Source of the DNA: Pseudomonas moorei
GTDB taxonomy: Bacteria; Pseudomonadota; Gammaproteobacteria; Pseudomonadales; Pseudomonadaceae
Direction: 5' to 3'
Length of the DNA: 64,000 bases
Assembly (NCBI RefSeq): GCF_008801475.1
Contig: NZ_VZPP01000002.1
Span: 310,001-374,000, forward strand
Shown: positions 57,089-64,000 of the stretch, one piece after another
Numbering within the stretch: the stretch's first letter is position 1
Layout of the letters: the number at the start of each line of letters is the position of its first letter
Position numbers and translations under genes: made by a program
The notes under the pieces: model-generated
Told to the model about the DNA's origin: nothing
Databases searched by the model: none
Seen by the model: the letters and a program-made list of their open reading frames with translations, nothing else

Positions 57089-57117
57089 CGCCCCCGCAGA
57101 GCATTCATGCGGGGGCG
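57089..57117. terminator. GC-rich hairpin between ubiA and the PF03640 gene
   Basis: CGCCCCCGCA and TGCGGGGGCG form a perfect ten-base stem around GAGCATTCA. There is no T-run; it may still end both converging transcripts. Confidence 0.6.
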
Positions 57118-57128
57118 GATCGAGTCGG

Positions 57129-57512
57129 TCACTTATGCTCGTGAACGACATGCCAGACGTCTTTCATGCCGTCGCCCTTCATTTCTCCAGGCTTTTCGTC
57201 CTTCATGAAGGTGTACAGCGGTTTACCGTCATACGCCCACTGCATCGTGCCGTCATCACGCTTGATAGGCGTGAATTTGCCTTCGGGCTTGGCGCCGGCC
57301 GGAGCCATCATGGGTGGCCAATTCTTCGCGCAGTCACCATTACACATCGACTTGCCGCCCGAGTCTTTGTCGAACGTGTATACGGTCATGCCTTTATGGT
57401 CGACCATCATGCCGTCTTTCATCATTGCCGGGTCGGCGGCGAGCGCCAGGGTCGGCAGCGTTAGCACGGCCGTTACCAGCAAAGCCTTCCAGGATTGAGC
57501 GATGTAATTCAT
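57129..57512 (-). CDS. secreted protein with two PF03640 (lipoprotein_15) repeats
   Basis: A 127-residue exported protein: signal peptide MNYIAQSWKALLVTAVLTLPTLALAA, then two copies of the PF03640 unit, VDHKGMTVYTFDKDSGGKSMCNGDCAKNWPPM (about 37-68) and AYDGKPLYTFMKDEKPGEMKGDGMKDVWHVV (about 92-122). Methionine- and histidine-rich ends and the CNGDC pair suggest metal or haem binding, but no function is set. It lies opposite to phoB with 152 bases between; the Pho box in that gap faces phoB. Confidence 0.88.
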   Translation of the reverse strand: MNYIAQSWKALLVTAVLTLPTLALAADPAMMKDGMMVDHKGMTVYTFDKDSGGKSMCNGDCAKNWPPMMAPAGAKPEGKFTPIKRDDGTMQWAYDGKPLYTFMKDEKPGEMKGDGMKDVWHVVHEHK

Positions 57513-57593
57513 GGAAACCTTCCTTTTGCGGTTGTCAGGATTCGGACTTAGAGCTTAGTCCAGGTTCGCGACAATCGCCGGACGGCTAAAATA

Positions 57594-57627
57594 CTGTCAC
57601 ACGACTGCAATAATTCCGTTATCTAAT
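57594..57627 (+). promoter_or_regulatory. Pho box and -10 element of phoB
   Basis: CTGTCAC, four bases, CTGCAAT (57594-57611) fits the two direct seven-base repeats bound by PhoB. TCTAAT at 57622-57627 starts exactly ten bases after the box, the spacing seen in PhoB-activated promoters where the box replaces the -35 site. It lies 37 bases before the phoB ATG, so phoB is autoregulated. Confidence 0.8.
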
Positions 57628-57664
57628 GCGGCGCAAGACAGTTAAATGACAAGAGGATTAAGGC

Positions 57665-58354
57665 ATGGTTGGCAGGAGCATTCTGATCGTCGACGACGAA
57701 GCGCCTATTCGCGAAATGATCGCCGTTGCGTTGGAAATGGCCGGCTACGACTGCCTGGAGGCCGAGAACTCCCAGCAGGCCCACGCCATTATCGTCGACC
57801 GCAAACCTGACCTGATCCTGCTCGACTGGATGCTGCCCGGCACCTCTGGCATCGAGCTGGCCCGCCGCCTAAAGCGCGATGAACTGACCGGTGATATCCC
57901 GATCATCATGCTCACCGCCAAGGGCGAAGAAGACAACAAGATCCAGGGCCTGGAAGTCGGCGCCGACGATTACATCACCAAACCCTTTTCTCCCCGTGAA
58001 CTGGTCGCACGCCTCAAAGCCGTGCTGCGCCGTGCCGGTCCTACCGATGGCGAAGCGCCGATTGAAGTCGGTGGCCTGCTGCTGGACCCGATCGGCCACC
58101 GCGTGACCATCGATGGCAAACCGGCCGAAATGGGGCCGACCGAATACCGTCTGCTGCAGTTCTTCATGACCCACCAGGAACGCGCCTACACGCGCGGCCA
58201 ATTGCTGGATCAGGTCTGGGGCGGCAACGTCTATGTTGAAGAGCGCACCGTCGATGTGCACATCCGTCGCCTGCGCAAAGCCCTCGGCGACGCCTACGAA
58301 AACCTGGTACAAACCGTGCGCGGCACCGGCTACCGGTTCTCCACCAAGGCCTGA
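57665..58354 (+). CDS. phoB: phosphate regulon response regulator PhoB
   Basis: A 229-residue OmpR-family regulator. Receiver domain to about 120 with acidic pair DD at 10-11, phospho-acceptor D54 in [10 protein letters not shown] and K in [15 protein letters not shown]; the winged-helix effector follows with [66 protein letters not shown] sequence. When phosphorylated it activates pst, pho and other phosphate-starvation genes. phoR follows after 39 bases. Confidence 0.97.
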   Translation: MVGRSILIVDDEAPIREMIAVALEMAGYDCLEAENSQQAHAIIVDRKPDLILLDWMLPGTSGIELARRLKRDELTGDIPIIMLTAKGEEDNKIQGLEVGADDYITKPFSPRELVARLKAVLRRAGPTDGEAPIEVGGLLLDPIGHRVTIDGKPAEMGPTEYRLLQFFMTHQERAYTRGQLLDQVWGGNVYVEERTVDVHIRRLRKALGDAYENLVQTVRGTGYRFSTKA

Positions 58355-58393
58355 GCCAGCCGCCAGACTCGCTGACAAGGACGCATATTTTTC

Positions 58394-59716
58394 GTGAACC
58401 AAAACTGGCATGGCACCCTGATTCGCCACATGCTGCTGCTGGTCACCGCCTGCCTGGTGATCGGTTTGATCACCGGCTACTACGGCTGGAGCCTAGCCGC
58501 GGGACTGGGCCTTTACCTGACCTGGACCCTCAAGCAACTGCTGCGCCTGCACGAGTGGCTGCGCCTGCATCAACCCGATGAAGCCCCGCCCGATGGCTAT
58601 GGCCTGTGGGGCGAAGTGTTCGACAGCATCTACCACCTGCAACGTCGCGATCAGCGAGTGCGCGGGCGGTTGCAAGCCGTGATCGACCGGGTACAGGAAT
58701 CCACCGCCGCCTTGAAAGACGCGGTGGTCATGCTCGACAGCGATGGCAACCTGGAATGGTGGAACCGTGCCGCCGAAACCCTGCTGGGCCTCAAGACGCC
58801 GCAGGACAGCGGCCAGCCGGTGACCAACCTGGTGCGTCACCCGCGCTTCAAGGAATACTTCGAGCAGGACAGCTACGCCGAGCCGCTGGAAATCCCTTCG
58901 CCGACCAACGACCGGATGCGTATTCAGCTGTACATCACCCGTTACGGCAACAACGAGCATCTGATGCTGGTGCGCGACGTGACACGCATCCATCAGCTCG
59001 AACAGATGCGCAAAGACTTCATCGCCAACGTGTCCCATGAATTACGCACGCCACTGACGGTAATTTGCGGCTACCTGGAAACCCTGCTCGACAACGTCGA
59101 GGACGTGAACCCACGCTGGAATCGCGCCCTGCAGCAGATGCAGCAACAAGGCGAGCGCATGCAGACGCTGCTCAATGACTTGCTGCTGCTGGCCAAGCTC
59201 GAAGCCACCGACTACCCATCGGATAACCAGCCAGTGGCCATCGATGGCCTGTTGCAGTCGATCAAGAGTGACGCTCAACAGCTTTCCGGTCAGAAGAATC
59301 AGCGCATCACCCTGGAAGCCGACCCGACGATTTTGCTCAAAGGCAGTGAAGCCGAACTGCGCAGCGCGTTTTCCAACCTGGTGTTCAACGCGGTCAAGTA
59401 CACCCCGGCCGAAGGCAACATCCGCATTCGCTGGTGGGGCGATGAACAAGGCGCGCACCTGAGCGTGCAGGACTCCGGGATCGGCATCGACAGCAAACAC
59501 CTGCCGCGACTGACCGAACGCTTCTATCGCGTCGACTCCAGTCGCAACTCCAATACCGGTGGCACCGGGTTGGGGCTGGCAATCGTCAAACATGTGCTGC
59601 TGCGGCACCGCGCACGGATGGAAATCAGCAGCGTACCGGGGCACGGCAGCACCTTTACCTGCCATTTCGCCCCTGCCCAGGTCAGCAAATCCCGGGTCAT
59701 CAGCCCAGCGGACTGA
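58394..59716 (+). CDS. phoR: phosphate regulon sensor histidine kinase PhoR
   Basis: A 440-residue membrane-bound kinase. Two close hydrophobic segments (about 10-45) anchor it without a real periplasmic domain, then a PAS domain (about 105-205), the phospho-acceptor H215 in VSHELRTPLTVICGYLE, and a HATPase domain with N-box FSNLVFNAVKYTP and G-boxes DSGIGI and GGTGLGLAIVKH. It phosphorylates PhoB when phosphate is low; PhoU and the Pst system inhibit it. GTG start at 58394; AAGGA lies 13 bases upstream, a little far. Confidence 0.96.
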   Translation: MNQNWHGTLIRHMLLLVTACLVIGLITGYYGWSLAAGLGLYLTWTLKQLLRLHEWLRLHQPDEAPPDGYGLWGEVFDSIYHLQRRDQRVRGRLQAVIDRVQESTAALKDAVVMLDSDGNLEWWNRAAETLLGLKTPQDSGQPVTNLVRHPRFKEYFEQDSYAEPLEIPSPTNDRMRIQLYITRYGNNEHLMLVRDVTRIHQLEQMRKDFIANVSHELRTPLTVICGYLETLLDNVEDVNPRWNRALQQMQQQGERMQTLLNDLLLLAKLEATDYPSDNQPVAIDGLLQSIKSDAQQLSGQKNQRITLEADPTILLKGSEAELRSAFSNLVFNAVKYTPAEGNIRIRWWGDEQGAHLSVQDSGIGIDSKHLPRLTERFYRVDSSRNSNTGGTGLGLAIVKHVLLRHRARMEISSVPGHGSTFTCHFAPAQVSKSRVISPAD

Positions 59717-59828
59717 TAGCGGCACTAGGCAATCGCTGAGTCAGCCGCTACATTGGCTGACTTGTGCCTGCCTTTCAGGCCCACTTTTTTCTTTCCTTTC
59801 GAATACACGGAACCCGCAAAACTCCATC

Positions 59829-61169
59829 ATGGACCCTTCCCCTGGTTTGACCCTCGCCACACTATTCGCCGACTTCGGCATGATTCTTTTTGCTCTGATC
59901 CTGGTGTTGCTCAACGGATTTTTCGTTGCGGCGGAATTTGCCATGGTCAAACTGCGCTCGACCCGGGTCGAAGCCATCGCTGAAAAACACGGCTGGCGCG
60001 GGCACATCCTGCGTACCGTGCACAGTCAGCTCGATGCCTACCTGTCGGCGTGCCAACTGGGTATCACCCTCGCCTCCCTGGGCCTCGGCTGGGTCGGTGA
60101 ACCGGCGTTCGCCCACATCCTTGAACCGCTGCTCGACGCCGTCGGCGTGCAGTCGGCCGAAGTGATCAAGGGCGTTTCGTTCTTCGCCGCGTTTTTCGTC
60201 ATCTCGTACCTGCACATCGTGGTCGGCGAACTGGCTCCGAAATCCTGGGCCATTCGCAAACCCGAGCTGCTGTCGCTGTGGACCGCCGTGCCGCTGTACC
60301 TGTTCTACTGGGCCATGTACCCGGCGATCTACTTGCTCAACGCCAGTGCCAACACGATCCTGCGCATTGCCGGCCAGGGTGAGCCCGGCCCGCATCACGA
60401 GCACCACTACAGCCGCGAGGAACTGAAACTGATCCTGCACTCCAGCCGTGGCCAGGACCCGAGCGACCAGGGCATGCGCGTACTGGCCTCGGCGGTGGAA
60501 ATGGGCGAACTGGAAGTGGTCGACTGGGCCAATTCCCGCGAAGACCTGGTGACACTGGAGTTCAACGCGCCGCTCAAGGAAATCCTGGCGATGTTCCGTC
60601 GCCACAAGTTCAGCCGTTATCCGGTGTACGACAGCGAGCGCCAGGAGTTCGTCGGCCTGCTGCACATCAAGGACCTGCTGCTCGAACTGGCGGCCCTGGA
60701 TCACATTCCCGAGTCGTTCAACCTGGCCGAACTGACCCGTCCGCTGGAGCGTGTGTCCAGGCACATGCCGCTGTCGCAGTTACTGGAACAGTTCCGCAAG
60801 GGCGGCTCGCACTTCGCCGTGGTTGAAGAGGCCGACGGCAACATCATCGGCTACCTGACCATGGAAGACGTGCTGGAAGTGCTGGTCGGCGACATTCAGG
60901 ACGAACACCGCAAGGCCGAACGCGGGATCCTCGCCTACCAGCCGGGCAAGCTGCTGGTTCGAGGCGATACGCCGCTGTTCAAGGTGGAACGACTGCTGGG
61001 TATCGACCTGGACCACGTTGAAGCCGAAACCCTCGCAGGGCTCGTCTACGAAACCCTCAAACGCGTGCCGGAAGAGGAAGAAGTGCTGGAAGTCGAAGGC
61101 CTGCGCATCATCATCAAGAAGATGAAAGGACCGAAGATCATTCTGGCCAAGGTGTTGTTGCTCGACTGA
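59829..61169 (+). CDS. CNNM-domain/CBS hemolysin-like protein, CorC-type
   Basis: A 446-residue inner-membrane protein. Residues about 10-205 form a CNNM (DUF21) domain of four helices (ALILVLLNGFFVAAEFAMVKLRSTRVEAIA), then a CBS pair at about 220-345 (FSRYPVYDSERQEFVGLLHIKDLL and HFAVVEEADGNIIGYLTMEDVLEVLVGDIQDE) and a CorC_HlyC domain to the end (EVEGLRIIIKKMKGPKI). Relatives move magnesium or cobalt; transport is inferred, and the old hemolysin name is not supported. ATG 59829 is used, since the longer frame overlaps phoR. Confidence 0.9.
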   Translation: MDPSPGLTLATLFADFGMILFALILVLLNGFFVAAEFAMVKLRSTRVEAIAEKHGWRGHILRTVHSQLDAYLSACQLGITLASLGLGWVGEPAFAHILEPLLDAVGVQSAEVIKGVSFFAAFFVISYLHIVVGELAPKSWAIRKPELLSLWTAVPLYLFYWAMYPAIYLLNASANTILRIAGQGEPGPHHEHHYSREELKLILHSSRGQDPSDQGMRVLASAVEMGELEVVDWANSREDLVTLEFNAPLKEILAMFRRHKFSRYPVYDSERQEFVGLLHIKDLLLELAALDHIPESFNLAELTRPLERVSRHMPLSQLLEQFRKGGSHFAVVEEADGNIIGYLTMEDVLEVLVGDIQDEHRKAERGILAYQPGKLLVRGDTPLFKVERLLGIDLDHVEAETLAGLVYETLKRVPEEEEVLEVEGLRIIIKKMKGPKIILAKVLLLD

Positions 61170-61185
61170 GTGCAGCGACCGGCTC

Positions 61186-61217
61186 TTGTGGCGAGGGAGC
61201 TTGCTCCCTCGCCACAA
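61186..61217. repeat. perfect hairpin of the GTGGCGAGGGAGC type
   Basis: TTGTGGCGAGGGAGC and GCTCCCTCGCCACAA form a 15-base perfect stem with loop TT. It is the only sizeable structure between the converging CorC-type and M23 genes and probably ends both transcripts. Confidence 0.85.
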
Positions 61218-61237
61218 TAAGTTTTCACAAGCCCTCG

Positions 61238-62134
61238 TTATTGCTTGCCCAACGCAAAGTTGGGCAACATCCCCACCGGCTGGTTGAACTGATACGGAAT
61301 CGACACCAGGCCCATCCCGGTGTTGCGCTGCACCACGAAATGCAGGTGCGGCCCGCTGCTGTTGCCGGTATTGCCCGACAGCGCCAGTGCGGTGCCCACC
61401 ATCACCCTTTGCCCCTCCCGAACGCTGACCGAGCCTTTTTTCAGGTGCAGGTACACACCCATGGTCCCGTCATCGTGCAACACCCGCACGAAATTGCCCG
61501 ATGGATTGGTGCCGCGTCCGGTCTGCCCGTTTTCAATCTTCACCACGACCCCGCCACGTGCGGCAATGATCGGTGTGCCTTCGGGCATGGCGATGTCGAT
61601 GGCGTAACGGTTCTTCGGCCCAAAGTGGCTGTATTGACCTTCGGCGCCCTGAGTCACCCGAAACGGCCCGCCACGCCAGGGCAACGGGTATCGATAGGCC
61701 ACGGAGGCGCCTGCAGGGTCGCCCAGGGAGTATTCGAACCTTGGGATATAGGCGATCGGTCTTGCGGCCTCAGTGGCCGTGAGCATCGCCAGACGAATGC
61801 TGCTGCGTGACGGCATCACCCGACGAATTGGCCGGCTCGGCGCGCCACTGACGTTCTTCAAGCCATCGAAACTCAATTCGATCTCTACCGGCGCATACAG
61901 GTCGTTACGCACGTACACGCTGTCCACGCCGTCCTTCTTCATGATCACCAGGTACACCTGACGCTCAAGGTGCTCTTCCATGCGATCGCGGAAGGTGAAC
62001 ACCTTGGAGCCTTTCGTGGGGCGGTCGCTGTAGGAGACCACGCCATTGGCGTCGGTGGACTTGTAGATGGTCACGGCCATGGCCGGGGAGGCAGCCATGA
62101 ACAGACCACATAAAAACAGCAGGCGCGCGAGCAT
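61238..62134 (-). CDS. M23-family peptidase with N-terminal DUF4124
   Basis: A 298-residue exported protein: signal MLARLLFLCGLFMAASPAMAV, a DUF4124 part (YKSTDANGVVSYSDRPTKGSKVF) at about 20-50, and a C-terminal LytM/M23 domain. The zinc motifs are HFGPKNRYAIDIAMPEG (H and D) at about 170 and GPHLHFVVQRN (HxH) near 265, so it is probably an active peptidoglycan endopeptidase. ATG 62134 is chosen because the signal peptide begins there; the longer frame lacks one. It matches PA5363 in place. Confidence 0.9.
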   Translation of the reverse strand: MLARLLFLCGLFMAASPAMAVTIYKSTDANGVVSYSDRPTKGSKVFTFRDRMEEHLERQVYLVIMKKDGVDSVYVRNDLYAPVEIELSFDGLKNVSGAPSRPIRRVMPSRSSIRLAMLTATEAARPIAYIPRFEYSLGDPAGASVAYRYPLPWRGGPFRVTQGAEGQYSHFGPKNRYAIDIAMPEGTPIIAARGGVVVKIENGQTGRGTNPSGNFVRVLHDDGTMGVYLHLKKGSVSVREGQRVMVGTALALSGNTGNSSGPHLHFVVQRNTGMGLVSIPYQFNQPVGMLPNFALGKQ

Positions 62135-62257
62135 GGGCAGGATTCTGTCGTGTGAGGCCTGGAATGAGCCTAGCAGTCGGAATTGACCCGCGTTGTCGGC
62201 AGATGTTTCAAAGTGGATGGTCAGGCTGATGTGTGGAGATTGTTCCAGCGTCATTTA

Positions 62258-62318
62258 GGGCAAGCCCGCTCCCACAGGTTCTGCGCTGTACCTGTGGAAG
62301 CGGACTTGCCCGCGATGG
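62258..62318. repeat. REP pair of the GCGGGCAAGCCCGC type
   Basis: GGGCAAGCCCGCTCCCACAG faces CTGTGGAAGCGGACTTGCCC around a short loop, followed by GCGATGG. It lies between the M23 gene and the response-regulator gene, both on the minus strand. Confidence 0.85.
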
Positions 62319-62341
62319 CTGCCAGACAGGCGACGCCTGAC

Positions 62342-63253
62342 TTACGCCCCCGGAATGAAGTGCTTCTGCGCGGTGCCGCGGGCGATCAGGCGGGAGAGGT
62401 AGTCGAGTTTCTGCGCGTCCTGATCGACAAAGCGGAAGGTCAGTTGCAACCAGTCGCTATCAGGCTTGGGCTCATGGGCGACGACGGCGTGCAAATAGCC
62501 ATTCAGACGGGCGGTTTCGGCGTTGTCGCCCTGCTCCAGGTCGAGCACTGCGCTATCCAGCACTTGTGGCAGTGTTTCAGAGCGTTTCACCACCAACAGC
62601 GCTTCCTTGAGGCTCAGTGCCTTGATCACGCACTGCTGAATACCATTCGGCAGACGCAATTGACCCTGACCACGCCCGCCGGTCGCCGCAGAGGCAGGTG
62701 CCTTGACCGGCGGGCTATTGAGCAAACCGCGGGACGGTGCGGCAGCAGGTGCCGGGGCAGAAGGCGATGGCGCGACGACGGCGGCCTTGCCGCCGGTCAA
62801 TGCATTGAGCGAATCGTTGCCGAACGCCGAGCTGGTTTTGGTCGCCGCGACGCTCATCAACGTGTCGAGTTTGCCGACCTTGTGCAGCGCCTGCTTGACC
62901 TTGTTGATCAGTTGCTCATTGGTAAACGGCTTGCTGACATAGCCGGAAACCCCGGCCTGAATCGCCTGCACGACGTTTTCCTTGTCGCCACGGCTGGTCA
63001 CCATCACAAAGGGCATGGTTTTGAGATTGTCCTGCTCGCGGCACCAGGTCAGCAGCTCCAGGCCGGACATTTCCGGCATTTCCCAGTCGCACAGCACCAG
63101 GTCGAACGTTTCCCGTGCCAGCAGCGCCTGAGCCTTTCTACCGTTGATTGCATCTTCGATGCGCATGCCCGGGAAGTAGTTACGCAGGCACTTTTTCACC
63201 AGGTCACGAATGAACGAGGCATCGTCCACGACCAACACACTGACCTTACTCAT
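62342..63253 (-). CDS. CheY-like response regulator with C-terminal PilZ-like region
   Basis: A 303-residue protein. The receiver (about 1-125) has the acidic pair DD in VLVVDDASFIRDL, the acceptor aspartate in LVLCDWEMPEMSG (about residue 53) and the lysine of YVSKPFTNEQL. An Ala/Pro-rich linker (about 150-190) leads to a beta-rich C-terminal part (about 195-300; LPNGIQQCVIKALSLKEALLVVKRSETLP) that resembles PilZ, but the RxxxR-type c-di-GMP motif is not clear. ATG 63253 has AAGGGG upstream. It matches PA5364; partner kinase and output are unknown. It lies after phoU in the same direction. Confidence 0.85.
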   Translation of the reverse strand: MSKVSVLVVDDASFIRDLVKKCLRNYFPGMRIEDAINGRKAQALLARETFDLVLCDWEMPEMSGLELLTWCREQDNLKTMPFVMVTSRGDKENVVQAIQAGVSGYVSKPFTNEQLINKVKQALHKVGKLDTLMSVAATKTSSAFGNDSLNALTGGKAAVVAPSPSAPAPAAAPSRGLLNSPPVKAPASAATGGRGQGQLRLPNGIQQCVIKALSLKEALLVVKRSETLPQVLDSAVLDLEQGDNAETARLNGYLHAVVAHEPKPDSDWLQLTFRFVDQDAQKLDYLSRLIARGTAQKHFIPGA

Positions 63254-63376
63254 CCATAACCCCTTAAAAAACCCCGGCAAGCATACCGCTTTGCTGATGG
63301 CACTTTGCCAAAACCTTCAGTCACGCCGGGACTTTTCGTTCACGGGTGCTGCCTTTCGAATTCGTGAACCACAAAC

Positions 63377-63403
63377 AAAAACGCCCGGCCAAAGGGCCGG
63401 GCG
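63377..63403 (-). terminator. rho-independent terminator of phoU
   Basis: GCCCGGCC and GGCCGGGC form a perfect stem around AAAG (plus-strand reading), with an A-run on the left that becomes the T-run of the minus-strand transcript. It lies 17 bases past the phoU stop. Confidence 0.92.
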
Positions 63404-63419
63404 CTTTACTTGGGCAATC

Positions 63420-64000
63420 TTACTTATCGTCAGCTTCACCCGGAACATTAGCGGTTTCAGCACTTGTGCCCTGAACTTCTTCCTTCATGCGCTTGAGGCC
63501 CAGGTGACGCACATCGGTACCGCGCACCAGATAAATCACCAACTCCGAGATATTGCGCGCGTGGTCGCCGATGCGCTCCAGCGAACGCAACACCCAGATA
63601 ATGCTCAAGACCCGCGAGATAGAGCGTGGGTCTTCCATCATGTAGGTCGCCAGCTCACGCAGGGCGGTCTTGTATTCACGGTCGATGACTTTGTCGTATT
63701 GCGCCACCGACAACGCCAGGTCGGCGTCGAAACGGGCAAAAGCGTCCAGGGCATCGCGCACCATGTTGCGCACCTGGTCGCCGATGTGGCGCACTTCAAC
63801 GTAACCGCGCGGCGCTTCGCCTTCTTCGCACAACTGGATGGCGCGGCGGGCGATCTTGGTCGCTTCGTCACCGATGCGCTCCAGGTCGATCACCGACTTG
63901 GAGATGCTGATGATCAGGCGCAAGTCCGACGCTGCCGGCTGACGACGGGCCAGAATACGCAGGCATTCTTCGTCGATATTACGTTCCATCTGGTTGATCT
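63420..64000 (-). CDS. phoU: phosphate transport regulator PhoU, 3' part
   Basis: The C-terminal 193 codons of PhoU; the frame runs off the right edge (an internal ATG at 63989 is not the start). Two helical bundles with the metal-binding E/DxxxD motifs are visible: INQMERNIDEECLRILARRQPAASDLRLIISISKSVIDLERIGDEATKIARRAI and SISRVLSIIWVLRSLERIGDHARNISELVIYLV. PhoU joins the Pst transporter to PhoR and keeps the regulon off when phosphate is high. Complete PhoU is about 255 residues. Confidence 0.93.
   Translation of the reverse strand, partial: INQMERNIDEECLRILARRQPAASDLRLIISISKSVIDLERIGDEATKIARRAIQLCEEGEAPRGYVEVRHIGDQVRNMVRDALDAFARFDADLALSVAQYDKVIDREYKTALRELATYMMEDPRSISRVLSIIWVLRSLERIGDHARNISELVIYLVRGTDVRHLGLKRMKEEVQGTSAETANVPGEADDK

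Overview
The window is a contiguous piece of a Pseudomonas chromosome, most likely from the fluorescens/putida lineage. The evidence is the GC-rich coding style, the many Pseudomonas-type REP sequences (cores such as GGAGCGAGCTTGCTCGCGAT), and a gene order that matches, from memory, the stretch of P. aeruginosa PAO1 from about PA5290 to phoU (PA5365) and the equivalent P. putida region. I ran no database search, so ortholog names rest on protein motifs plus this synteny. No tRNA, rRNA, CRISPR array, insertion sequence or prophage was seen.

Layout. 1-6.7 kb: tail of a YifB/ComM ATPase, a chemoreceptor with a candidate sigma-28 promoter, a GcvA-type LysR regulator, a MATE efflux pump and a pseudo-receiver/GGDEF/EAL phosphodiesterase. 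6.9-12.2 kb: rep helicase, xpt, an acetyl-CoA hydrolase/transferase and cytochrome c5. 12.4-25.4 kb: an amino acid and polyamine catabolic block with pauR, the dadA-ridA-dadX operon and its divergent regulator dadR, a pauB4-like oxidase, a pauC-like aldehyde dehydrogenase, and interspersed MocR, DUF1127, phospholipase-D lipoprotein, MFS and cupin genes. 25.6-36.1 kb: rpmB-rpmG, an orphan peptide-binding protein, radC, coaBC-dut, algC-argB, pyrE, crc and gltS.

36.6-47 kb: DUF4870, rph, yicC-gmk, rpoZ-spoT-ridA, a lipoprotein, an epimerase and exbB-exbD-tonB. 46.8-53.9 kb: oxyR-recG, a YbaK-like/HDOD protein, an accessory delta-60 repeat protein that interrupts the expected order, a small SCP2-like protein and the HU gene hupA. 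54-64 kb: rubredoxin reductase and rubredoxin (a short gene, 56 codons), ubiC-ubiA, a secreted PF03640 protein, the phosphate two-component system phoB-phoR behind a clear Pho box, a CNNM/CorC protein, an M23 peptidase, a CheY-like regulator and the 3' part of phoU.

The genes mostly serve core processes: nucleotide synthesis and salvage (xpt, dut, pyrE, gmk), stringent response (rpoZ, spoT), carbon catabolite control (crc), D-alanine and polyamine catabolism, TonB energisation, peroxide response, recombination repair and phosphate sensing. I found no convincing new multi-gene system. The least explained parts are the seven-repeat delta-60 gene with a perfect palindrome upstream, the AT-rich gltS/DUF4870 interval with a strong plus-strand terminator and no gene (candidate small RNA), a perfect palindrome between pyrE and crc, and the strong bias of REP elements towards convergent gene ends.
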